From Niastella populi (GTDB lineage Bacteria; Bacteroidota; Bacteroidia; Chitinophagales; Chitinophagaceae), in contig NZ_LWBP01000167.1 of the NCBI RefSeq assembly GCF_002078015.1, forward strand, positions 1-64,000: DNA of 64,000 bases, written 5' to 3'. Below are positions 28,820 through 36,433 of the stretch, piece by piece (within the stretch, counting starts at the first letter, position 1; every line of letters begins with the position of its first letter). The position numbers and the translations under genes were made by a program. The notes under the pieces are model-generated. The model saw only the letters and a program-made list of their open reading frames with translations. It was not told the DNA's origin and did not search any database.

Positions 28820-28897
28820 ACCTACGTTTTTAATTACTTCAGGGAATGAACATGCAGCAAAAGAGAATAAAAGGAAAGAAAATAAAGAAGACTTTCA

Positions 28898-28976
28898 CTT
28901 TTCCCTTCGGCAGTACGAACTGCATCAGGTTCAAAGGGTATTATCTCAGTCCGTTTATGGACACCCCTAAAGCGCC
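28898..28976 (-). promoter_or_regulatory. TPP riboswitch (THI element)
   Basis: On the minus strand the region reads TTTAGGGGTGTCC, then GGACTGAGATAATACCC, then TTTGAACCTGATGCAGTT and CCGAAGGGAA, all conserved THI-box blocks: the P2/P3 pyrimidine-sensing CUGAGA, the ACCCUUUGAACCUGAU strand and the final GAAGGGAA. It precedes thiS by about 80 nt. No terminator hairpin follows, so control of translation initiation is more likely than attenuation. Confidence 0.95.
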
Positions 28977-28977
28977 G

Positions 28978-29006
28978 TAAAGGTATACAAAAATTGGAAT
29001 TACAAA
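28978..29006 (-). promoter_or_regulatory. Putative Bacteroidetes promoter for the thi operon
   Basis: On the minus strand TTTG (29003-29006) is followed after 17 bp by TACCTTTA (28978-28985), seven of eight matches to TANNTTTG. A start about 7 bp downstream would fall at the 5' edge of the riboswitch, which supports the call. Only pattern and position support it. Confidence 0.5.
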
Positions 29007-29436
29007 ATTTTTTATCTGCCGGGCATTTTCGGGGCCGGAAATCAACGATCCTGTCATATCTGCTTTCATGCTGCCGATGATCCTAATTTATAACCCGCTG
29101 AATCAAAAACAGCTACTTGATGCACGTCGCAAACAGGTGTACAGATGACATTTTTATTTACCCGGCTGACTTTTTAGGCAATAAATGCATTATATTAGTG
29201 TAGGCTTTGCTGTTAACTGGAGTTTTAAGTATTAAGTATTAGGTTTTATGTTCTTTGGTTCGTGACGACTTATTTTATTCAGACCTCGCGAACTTTACGC
29301 TCCGGGTTTTCAGCTTTAAGCCTTCAGCTTTCGGCTGTATTCACGATTGCCCACTGCTAATTTGATTATAGTAACGCGGTCCCGGATATCCGGGTCTTAT
29401 TCGTTTGCCGTGTCACAATTAATCAAAACAAGTCAT
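29007..29436. other. Gap upstream of the GH16 gene
   Basis: 430 bp between divergent thi and GH16 genes. It contains short repeat words (AAGTATTAAGTATTAGG at 29226-29243; AGCTTTAAGCCTTCAGC at 29310-29330) and a perfect 14-bp palindrome CCCGGATATCCGGG at 29381-29394, 43 bp before the GH16 start. No gene is supported. Confidence 0.5.
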
Positions 29437-30270
29437 ATGAAAAAAATGCAACCTTTCGTTCTGTCAGGCATCCTTGCCTTGCTGTTCATTCAGTGTAAAA
29501 AAGCAATTAAAGACCCGGCTTCGCCGAACACTGAGCAACGAACGGCAACGCCCGAAGTTTTTGAAACAGTCATCAACAACACCTTCGCCAGTTACGCCAC
29601 ATTAGAACAGTACTGGAATTATTTGTATCCCTGGGGGTCAGACCATAACGGTTCAGCCCGCATGTATGCGAGCCCTACCGATCATAATCATGTTTATCTC
29701 GACGGGAATGGCGTACTCACTATCAAAGCCACACGAATAAACTGGAATGAAGGGAACAGCAGTTCCAATCCGTACCTGCCTATCCGTTATCACTCAGGGG
29801 CCATCAATGCCAAATTCCACATTCTTGTGAATGATCAGTTCCCTAATTATGAAGTAAGAGGCGATTTCCAGGCGCCTTCGGTGCGAGGCAGCTGGCCTGC
29901 TTTCTGGCTTACCGGCGTAAACAGCTGGCCGCCCGAAAGCGATATCATGGAGTTCAAGGGCAACACCAATAACTGGCAGAACACATTCCGCACCAGCAGC
30001 GATGTTACCTCTACCATCACCAATGTATCATCGCCCGGCAGCTGGCATACCTATCGCGTATGGATCCAGAAATCTTCGGCCACAGATGTAATCATACATT
30101 ATTATATAGATGGCGTTTGGAAAGCGCAGCACACGGGCAACTTTGTGGGCAAGCCCATGTATATCATCATCAATATGCAAATGGAAGGTTCCAGTGGCTC
30201 GCCCGGCCCAACAACAGATACCTACCTGCGGGCCAGAAATATTTATGTAGGCAGAACAAGGGCTTTCTAA
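29437..30270 (+). CDS. GH16-family glycoside hydrolase, lipoprotein
   Basis: 277 aa from ATG 29437 (MKKMQPFVLSGILALLFIQC); a Cys at residue 20 after a hydrophobic segment suggests a lipoprotein, though the box is atypical. Catalytic motif E-x-D-x-x-E is visible as PPESDIMEF (Glu-167, Asp-169, Glu-172), with the upstream GSWPAFWLTG of GH16 beta-jelly rolls. GH16 enzymes cut beta-1,3/1,4-glucans, agar, carrageenan or xyloglucan; the loops do not allow a narrower choice. No SusC/D neighbour; followed by an imperfect hairpin. Confidence 0.9.
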   Translation: MKKMQPFVLSGILALLFIQCKKAIKDPASPNTEQRTATPEVFETVINNTFASYATLEQYWNYLYPWGSDHNGSARMYASPTDHNHVYLDGNGVLTIKATRINWNEGNSSSNPYLPIRYHSGAINAKFHILVNDQFPNYEVRGDFQAPSVRGSWPAFWLTGVNSWPPESDIMEFKGNTNNWQNTFRTSSDVTSTITNVSSPGSWHTYRVWIQKSSATDVIIHYYIDGVWKAQHTGNFVGKPMYIIINMQMEGSSGSPGPTTDTYLRARNIYVGRTRAF

Positions 30271-30289
30271 CTAAAACATACAACATGAA

Positions 30290-30395
30290 AAAATGAGAGT
30301 CGGAAAGAAAGTAAAGTCCGGAATTAAGAAAGATAGTTACAGAGAGGGTTTCTTTCTAAACCTCCGGACTTTCCGACTTTCGACCTTCGTCCTGT
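30290..30395. terminator. Imperfect hairpin after the GH16 gene
   Basis: Left arm GTCGGAAAGAAAGTAAAGTC and right arm CTCCGGACTTTCCGACTTTC pair with a few bulges around a centre at 30320-30355. Position 20-120 bp after the stop fits a terminator or a member of the repeat family; no U tract follows. Confidence 0.45.
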
Positions 30396-30635
30396 TCATG
30401 CAGCCCCCCGTCAATTACGGCATACATGTCAACGACTTCAGGCCATTCCCATTCGGTTTCACCGATCTTGCTTAAACTCTATAACACACAACGATTGCAT
30501 CCCAAAAGTACACCCGCCTGGTAAGGGGCATCATGATATGAGACAGGGAATAATATGATCTTAATCAAGAGATAGTCTGATACTTTTCATCCATTATATT
30601 CGTTTACCTGATATCTTTGCCAAAAATCAGGTGTT
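30396..30635 (+). promoter_or_regulatory. Promoter region of the small Cys-rich protein
   Basis: No gene in this stretch. TATCTTTG at 30612-30619 is an exact TANNTTTG -7 element, 17 bp before the start codon, with a weak -33 word (TTTTCA, 30584). ATGAT-CTTA-ATCAA at 30555-30568 is one mismatch from a CRP/FNR site and would be centred near -62. Both are pattern matches only. Confidence 0.45.
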
Positions 30636-31007
30636 TTGAATAAATGGTGGACGATAGTGTTTTTGATAGGCATGCTGGGGCAAACCTTCAGCAAAAGCCT
30701 TATCGTCCTGAACTTCAGGATGAATCAAAAGACCATCGCCGCTACATTATGTGAGAACCGCACAAAACCCAAAACATGCTGCCTGGGTAAATGTTACTTG
30801 GGCAAACAGCTGAATAAAGACGAAAACTCACAGAACACCCCATTGAACGGCGGTTCAGGCTTTAAGTTCGAAGTGGTATTGTATAACGAAAAGAAAGCCG
30901 AAACCCAATTTCATTCATTCAACGAACAACCGGTACATGTATCGCGGTATACCGATCCCATTTCTCAAAAGGTAATAGACGCTATATTCCATCCTCCACA
31001 AGGCTAA
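30636..31007 (+). CDS. Small Cys-rich protein upstream of a TonB receptor
   Basis: 123 aa if started at TTG 30636 (MNKWWTIVFLIGMLGQTFSK); the next ATG, at residue 13, would remove the hydrophobic start, so TTG is preferred. Residues 1-20 form a signal or anchor, then FRMNQKTIAATLCENRTKP and KTCCLGKCYLGKQL carry Cys 39, 48, 49 and 53. I know of similar short proteins (NQxxIAxxLCxNRxxPxxxCxGKCxLxKxL) next to metal-uptake TonB receptors in Bacteroidetes; the function is not established. Cys placement suggests metal handling. Next gene: TonB receptor. Confidence 0.7.
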   Translation: MNKWWTIVFLIGMLGQTFSKSLIVLNFRMNQKTIAATLCENRTKPKTCCLGKCYLGKQLNKDENSQNTPLNGGSGFKFEVVLYNEKKAETQFHSFNEQPVHVSRYTDPISQKVIDAIFHPPQG

Positions 31008-31286
31008 AAGCTAAAGGCTTAAGGCTAAAGGCCAAAGGCTTAAAGCTAAATACAAAATCCCGAATGCCGGGATGACCACTTATGCCGAACGCGAAAAGCT
31101 AAACGCCAAACGCGCAACCCCGAATGTTAAGCTGCCCGATTTTATTCGGGAAGTACGATTTCGAGAGCCCGCCTTCAGCGTTAAGCATTAAGCATTCCGC
31201 CTTCCGCCTTCTTCAACCTATGCATCTCTAGCATCTGTCAGGATCATACTGCCTGAACAGCTACCGTATGCGCCAACGTTATTACT
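31008..31286. repeat. Heptamer arrays before the TonB receptor
   Basis: Words AGGCTAAAAGCTAAAGGC run from 31005 to 31050, followed by GCTAAATACAAAATCCCG, small CCCG...CGGG hairpins (31059-31075, 31112-31150), and inverted words (GCCTTCAGCG, CATTAAGCATTCCGCCTTCC) to about 31212. It is the inverse of the 21066-21199 array. A promoter for the receptor is not visible. Confidence 0.75.
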
Positions 31287-33581
31287 ATGAAACTTTTTAT
31301 ACACTGTGTAACCGCCCTATTGATCGTATTGACAGGCGTTCGTTCCTATGCCCAAACCAACTGCACCGGCAAAGTAATTGATGCCATAACCAAAGAACCT
31401 GTAGCACATGCTTCCATACAGATCAAAAACACCAACCAGGGAACTATTACCAATAACAGGGGAGAATTTACATTACCGCTTACCGATACCGGCAACGAAC
31501 TGACCATATCTTCATTAGGCTATTTTCCGGCAACCGTCGCCAATGCAGCTTCGCAAAAACAATGGCTTATTACGTTACAGTCTAACAATAACAGCCTGCA
31601 GGAAATTGTGATCAGCGCCAGCAGAACAGCGCAAAAACGAAGCGAAGCGCCGGTAGCCATTGCCACCATCAGCAAACAAACCATGGAAGACACAAAGGCC
31701 ACCCGCATAGACCAGCTGGTAAATAAAATAAGCGGTGTGAACATGGTGAGCCTTGGCAATGAACAGCACTCGATGAGCATTCGCCAGCCGATGACCACCA
31801 AAAGCCTGTTCCTCTACCTCGAAGACGGCATTCCCATTCGCACAACCGGCGTATACAATCACAATGCCTTACTGGAAATGAATATGCCCGCCGCCCGGCA
31901 GATAGAGGTTATCAAAGGGCCCTCTTCTTCGCTTTATGGTGCAGAAGCCATTGGCGGCGCTATCAATATCATTACCCAGGCGCCACCCGCCGTTTTTTCC
32001 GGACAGGTAAGCGTACAGGTCAATAACAACGGTTATAAAAGAACCGATGTACAGGTAGGCAATACGTTTGGCAAATTCGGCTTACTGATAAGCGGTTATT
32101 ATGCCAACCGCCATAACGGCCCGGTCGATCACAGCGATTTTCACAAAACCGGCATCACCCTTCGCGGCGACTATGCCATCAGTGAAAGAACAAAATGGGT
32201 GAACGATCTCACTTACGTAAATTATTACAGTGATATGCTGGGTTCGCTCGATAGTGCGCATTTCGCCGGTAAAGACTATAGCACACCGCAAACGTTTACC
32301 TATCGCAAAGTGCCGGCGCTTCGCTATAAATCGCAACTGTTACACCAATGGAACAGCAACAGCAGCACCCAGGTATCGTTTATCTTTCGCGACAATTCGG
32401 TACAACAAAATCCATCGTACCGGGTGAAAAACATCGCCAACGATCCTGCGCGCGCATACGGTGAGATCAATGAAAGCGCGTTCAACACCTACATGCTGAT
32501 CGCGCAGCACCAGCAGTCGTTCGATTTTTTAAACAGTAAACTGATCGCCGGCATCTCGGTTGATAACAGTCCGTCGACCTATAACAGCAACTTCATCAAT
32601 ATCAACCGCGATGGCCGCGGGTATTATGTAAGTTATGCTACTACCGATTCGGTGCTCAGCCAATATAAGACCGGCATCAACAACCTGGCTTCTTATCTAC
32701 ATTACGAAGCAGCAATTGCAAAAGGGTTAAAACTCACGGCCGCCCTGCGTTACGATCTCTATCATTATGATTTTGAAAATGCGCTGCCGCCATCTGCCTT
32801 TACCGGCGCCCCTTCTACCAAAAATGATTTCAACCGGTTTTCGCCTAAAGTTGGCGCTACCTGGAACTATAAAGGAACCGGCATTTATGCCAACTACAGT
32901 GAAGGGTTTGTGCCGCCCCAGATCAGTGAATTGTACACCGGGGTAAAAGTACCCTATCTTGGTCCGCAAACATTTTACAACTATGAAGTGGGCGGCTGGT
33001 TCTCTTTACTGAAAAATAAATTATATGCCGACTGGAGCTGGTACCTGTTAAACGGCACCAATGAGATCATCAGCGTACGAAATGCAGATGGTTCAACAGA
33101 GAACCAGAATGCCGGAAAAACAAAACATACCGGTATTGAATACGGGATCACTTACCGGCCCATAAGCGCATTATCGATCCGGTTCAGCGCAGCCAACAGC
33201 AAACACTCTTTTGTTGACTATGTTGAAAAAGGCACCGCCTATAATAACAACGAGCTGGCCGGCGGACCACGGTTTATAGCCAATGCGGAAGTAACGTACA
33301 AACCGGTATTTGTAAAAGGCCTCCGGCTAAGCGCCGAATGGCAACATACAGGCCCATACTTTATGGATAATGCCAATAGTAAAAAGTATGGCGGCTACGA
33401 TCTGCTGAATGTTCGTGCCGGTTATTCAATAAAAAAGTTTGACGTGTGGGTGAATGCGCTCAATTCAACAAATACCTATTATTCCACCTTTGCCAGCAAA
33501 GCGGGCAGCACGTTGAGTTATAACCTTGGTGATCCCAGGGAACTAACCGTAGGCATTGCTTACAAATTTATAAAACGTTAA
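31287..33581 (+). CDS. TonB-dependent receptor with CarboxypepD_reg domain
   Basis: 764 aa outer-membrane receptor. Signal peptide to residue 22 (VLTGVRSYAQTN), CarboxypepD_reg-like domain about 25-110 (CTGKVIDAITKEPVAHASIQ), plug about 125-235 (RIDQLVNKISGVNMVS, PSSSLYGAEAIGGAINI), then a 22-strand barrel ending VGIAYKFIKR. It imports a ligand with TonB energy. The neighbours (Cys-rich small protein upstream, PepSY protein downstream) suggest a metal complex or siderophore rather than a glycan; no SusD partner is present. Confidence 0.93.
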   Translation: MKLFIHCVTALLIVLTGVRSYAQTNCTGKVIDAITKEPVAHASIQIKNTNQGTITNNRGEFTLPLTDTGNELTISSLGYFPATVANAASQKQWLITLQSNNNSLQEIVISASRTAQKRSEAPVAIATISKQTMEDTKATRIDQLVNKISGVNMVSLGNEQHSMSIRQPMTTKSLFLYLEDGIPIRTTGVYNHNALLEMNMPAARQIEVIKGPSSSLYGAEAIGGAINIITQAPPAVFSGQVSVQVNNNGYKRTDVQVGNTFGKFGLLISGYYANRHNGPVDHSDFHKTGITLRGDYAISERTKWVNDLTYVNYYSDMLGSLDSAHFAGKDYSTPQTFTYRKVPALRYKSQLLHQWNSNSSTQVSFIFRDNSVQQNPSYRVKNIANDPARAYGEINESAFNTYMLIAQHQQSFDFLNSKLIAGISVDNSPSTYNSNFININRDGRGYYVSYATTDSVLSQYKTGINNLASYLHYEAAIAKGLKLTAALRYDLYHYDFENALPPSAFTGAPSTKNDFNRFSPKVGATWNYKGTGIYANYSEGFVPPQISELYTGVKVPYLGPQTFYNYEVGGWFSLLKNKLYADWSWYLLNGTNEIISVRNADGSTENQNAGKTKHTGIEYGITYRPISALSIRFSAANSKHSFVDYVEKGTAYNNNELAGGPRFIANAEVTYKPVFVKGLRLSAEWQHTGPYFMDNANSKKYGGYDLLNVRAGYSIKKFDVWVNALNSTNTYYSTFASKAGSTLSYNLGDPRELTVGIAYKFIKR

Positions 33582-33730
33582 TAAAGCTGCAGGCTGAAAG
33601 CCCGAAGCCAAAGGCTGAAGGCCAAATGCGGGAACTTTAACGAAGGTCCTGTATTTGCTTTAGGCTTTAAGCCGGCCGCAGGTTACCGTAAACCTGCAAC
33701 TATACCATCCATACATTCTAACCAACAAAC
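33582..33730. repeat. Repeat element between TonB receptor and PepSY gene
   Basis: GCTGCAGGCTGAAAGCCCG and GGCTGAAGGCCAAATGC on the left, GTATTTGC (33651-33658) and TTTAGGCTTTAAGCC on the right can pair imperfectly. It follows the receptor stop by 5 bp. Confidence 0.65.
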
Positions 33731-35332
33731 ATGCTCCGTAAAAAGATATACGCGCTCCACCGCACGCTGTCACTGATCATTGCCATTCCGGTATTGTTAT
33801 GGGCGGTGAGTGGTTTTATGCACCCGCTCATGACCACCATAAAACCACAGGTAGCCGCACAAAAACTGCCGCCGCTGACGATCGACAGCAACGCTATAGG
33901 AGTGCCGCTGCCCGCCGCCTTACAACGAAATAACATTACCGCCTATCATTCAGTAAAGCTCATTCACATCGATACCAATTTCTTTTACCAGGTACAACAG
34001 GAAGTAAATAAATCGCCGGTGTACCTGAGCGTTACCAATGGTAAACTGCTGCCATCGGGCGATTGGTTGTATGCGCAATACCTGGCGCGGCAATTCCTCG
34101 AAGGACCACCTGCGCCGGCAGCCTCCTCCCCTGCTGCTGATGCCAGCCATACCGCCACCCCCGTAGCCATGGTTGAAGAAGAGGAAGGCCATGATTGCTG
34201 CAATGCCGCAACGGCCTGTGTATTGAATAACACAACGGGCAGTAAGATTGCCAACGTATCGCGCCTGACTGCATTCGATAAAGAATACAAATTCGTGAAC
34301 CGGTTATTGCCGGTTCATAAGGTTTCGTTCAACCGGCCTGATGGTATAAGAATATATGTTGAAACCACCCAGGACCGGTTTGCCTTTGCCATGGATAACT
34401 GGCGCGCGGTGTTCGACAACATCTTCCAATGGCTGCACACCTGGTCGTGGCTCGATGCCCTGGGCAATACCAAACTGTATTTTATTATTGGCATCTGCCT
34501 GCTTTCACTGGTAACATCCGTTTTGGGCATGTATATTTTTTTCATTACCAAAACAAAAAAAACAAATGGCAACGCCACATTAAAGGCCAGACGAAATCAC
34601 CGGTATACCGCCATCGTTGGAGCGGCGTTTACTCTTGCCTGGTCGTTCAGCGGAGCCTGGCATGCCCTCGAAAAATTCAAAACCGATGACCGGAACGCAT
34701 ACTTTGTCAGCAACCAGTTCCCGGCCACTATCAATATTGACTTTCCGCGGCTGCAACGGATAGTGAATAAACCGGTAAGTAATTTCAGCCTCGTAAAAAT
34801 GGATGAACAAACTTACTGGCGCGTGGTTACCATAAATGGCAACCCCCATCCCGTGCATGCACCTGTGCAATCCATGAAAAGTATGGAGGTACCGGTACCC
34901 TCCATTATGTTCGTTAATACCGGCAATTATTCGGTGCTGCCCAATGGCGAGGAAAAATATGCGGCCTGGCTGGCCACACAATTCAGCAAACAACCGGCGG
35001 GCAACATACGGTCGGTAACAGCTATTACCAAGTTCAATGACGAATACAACTTTACCGACAAACGCTTACCCGTTTGGAAAGTAAGTTATGCCACAGCGGA
35101 TGCCGACAGGTATTTTGTAGAAACAGCCACCGGTAAATTATCAGTGAAGGTCAATGACGGCGAACTGAAGGAAGGATATTCATTTGCTTTACTGCACAAG
35201 CATCATTTTATGGATTGGGGCGGGAAGACGGCGCGGGATGCGAGTACGATGATTTGGGCTTTTTTCCAGATAATAATGATATCAGTAGGACTGATGCTTT
35301 GGTGGCGAGCAAGGAAGAAGTTGAAAAGTTGA
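33731..35332 (+). CDS. PepSY-associated membrane protein with HDCC patch
   Basis: 533 aa. Helices near residues 8-30 (LHRTLSLIIAIPVLLWAVSG), 255-280, 295-315 and 508-528 frame two periplasmic regions with PepSY-type repeats (VYLSVTNGKLLPSG; DRYFVETATGKLSV). Residues 149-163 (EEEEGHDCCNAATAC) form an acidic His/Cys patch, unusual for the family and fit for metal binding. PepSY-TM proteins accompany iron or other metal TonB receptors, often as reductases. Likely co-transcribed with the receptor 150 bp upstream. Confidence 0.88.
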   Translation: MLRKKIYALHRTLSLIIAIPVLLWAVSGFMHPLMTTIKPQVAAQKLPPLTIDSNAIGVPLPAALQRNNITAYHSVKLIHIDTNFFYQVQQEVNKSPVYLSVTNGKLLPSGDWLYAQYLARQFLEGPPAPAASSPAADASHTATPVAMVEEEEGHDCCNAATACVLNNTTGSKIANVSRLTAFDKEYKFVNRLLPVHKVSFNRPDGIRIYVETTQDRFAFAMDNWRAVFDNIFQWLHTWSWLDALGNTKLYFIIGICLLSLVTSVLGMYIFFITKTKKTNGNATLKARRNHRYTAIVGAAFTLAWSFSGAWHALEKFKTDDRNAYFVSNQFPATINIDFPRLQRIVNKPVSNFSLVKMDEQTYWRVVTINGNPHPVHAPVQSMKSMEVPVPSIMFVNTGNYSVLPNGEEKYAAWLATQFSKQPAGNIRSVTAITKFNDEYNFTDKRLPVWKVSYATADADRYFVETATGKLSVKVNDGELKEGYSFALLHKHHFMDWGGKTARDASTMIWAFFQIIMISVGLMLWWRARKKLKS

Positions 35333-35344
35333 TGGAGTTGATAG

Positions 35345-35374
35345 AGTTGATAAAGCCGCTCACCTTTATCAACT
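35345..35374. terminator. Bidirectional hairpin between PepSY and AraC genes
   Basis: AGTTGATAAAG and CTTTATCAACT form an 11-bp perfect stem with an 8-nt loop. More TTTATCAAC-type words follow to 35402. The genes converge here, so the hairpin can serve both. Confidence 0.7.
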
Positions 35375-35408
35375 TTATTACCTTTATCACCCTTATCAAC
35401 TTCAGAAT

Positions 35409-36317
35409 TTAATCTTTCTTCTGGGATCTATACTGCTTCGGAGACAATCCTATTATCTTCCTGAATCTCTTTGAAAAATAATACGGATCATCGAAGCCCA
35501 TGCTTAAGGCAATATCCTTTACCGAGCTGCTGCTGAAGTCGAGCTGCTGGCTGGCCTTTTGCATTTTCATCTGAATGAAATAATCGATAGGCGCATACCC
35601 TGTTTTTTGTTTGAACAGGCTCGAGAAACGGGAAGCGGAATAATTGTAATGGCTGCTGAGGTCCTGCAGGGAGATATTTTCATTGATATGTTCCTGCATG
35701 TACAGGATGGCGCTGTCAACCACATCGAGCTTATCGTTGGGGCTAACGGTGGTATGCTTCGAATTATAAATGAACAGGCTCAGGAAATGCGGTAAACACA
35801 AATTGGCGAAAATGAGGTTATCGGTACTGTACCCCAGTTCCAGGGCTTTATACATGCGGGAGAACATGGTAATGATCTCGCCGCTGCTTTTTATATAAAA
35901 GGGTTTGAAATGTTTTTGTACCGCATGCAGCTCATTGAACTCGGGAAGGGATTCGCCGCCGAAATGGATCCAGTAAATGCTCCAGGGATTGTCATCGGTA
36001 CTGGCATAGGCATGTTCAACATTTTGCGGCAGAATGAAAAACTGGTTCGGACCAACCTCTGATCGCTTATCGCCTATCTGGTACCAGCCGGCGCCATCGA
36101 CGCAATAAAATAAAAAGTTTTCAGGCAACCCCTTCTTCCGGTAGGTGTAATGACCACGCGCGTTAGGATAATAACCCAGGCTGCACAGGTGCAGTTTATT
36201 CAGCATTGCATTCGGATGTACCTTTTGCTTTAACACTGTTTTGGGAATCTCTATACGCTGGCGGCCAATGCCATACCAGATGTTCTTGATTGACCCCTCT
36301 TTATTTTTCGCATTCAT
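35409..36317 (-). CDS. AraC-family regulator with cupin-like sensor
   Basis: 302 aa from ATG 36315-36317 (MNAKNKEGSIKNIW). N-terminal cupin-like part (GAGWYQIGDKRSEVGPNQFF, WSIYWIHFGGESLPEF) should bind a sugar; the C-terminal double helix-turn-helix is complete (ENISLQDLSSHYNYSASRFS and VKDIALSMGFDDPYYFSKRF). It is divergent from the DUF5703 glycosidase-like gene across 116 bp, so it probably controls that gene in response to its product. Confidence 0.92.
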   Translation of the reverse strand: MNAKNKEGSIKNIWYGIGRQRIEIPKTVLKQKVHPNAMLNKLHLCSLGYYPNARGHYTYRKKGLPENFLFYCVDGAGWYQIGDKRSEVGPNQFFILPQNVEHAYASTDDNPWSIYWIHFGGESLPEFNELHAVQKHFKPFYIKSSGEIITMFSRMYKALELGYSTDNLIFANLCLPHFLSLFIYNSKHTTVSPNDKLDVVDSAILYMQEHINENISLQDLSSHYNYSASRFSSLFKQKTGYAPIDYFIQMKMQKASQQLDFSSSSVKDIALSMGFDDPYYFSKRFRKIIGLSPKQYRSQKKD

Positions 36318-36433
36318 ATGGTATAACAATAGAATTTACGGCAAGATACTTACATTCGCTGATTCCCGGTTCGCTGAATTTTCCTGTTATGTTTATAATC
36401 CCGCGCCGGGAACACCGAATAGTATTAGCGCCC

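Noticed and set aside
29381-29394. Perfect 14-bp palindrome CCCGGATATCCGGG before the GH16 gene
   Set aside because: Three to four perfect 14-bp palindromes are expected by chance in a window of this length; no second copy near the other glycosidase genes.
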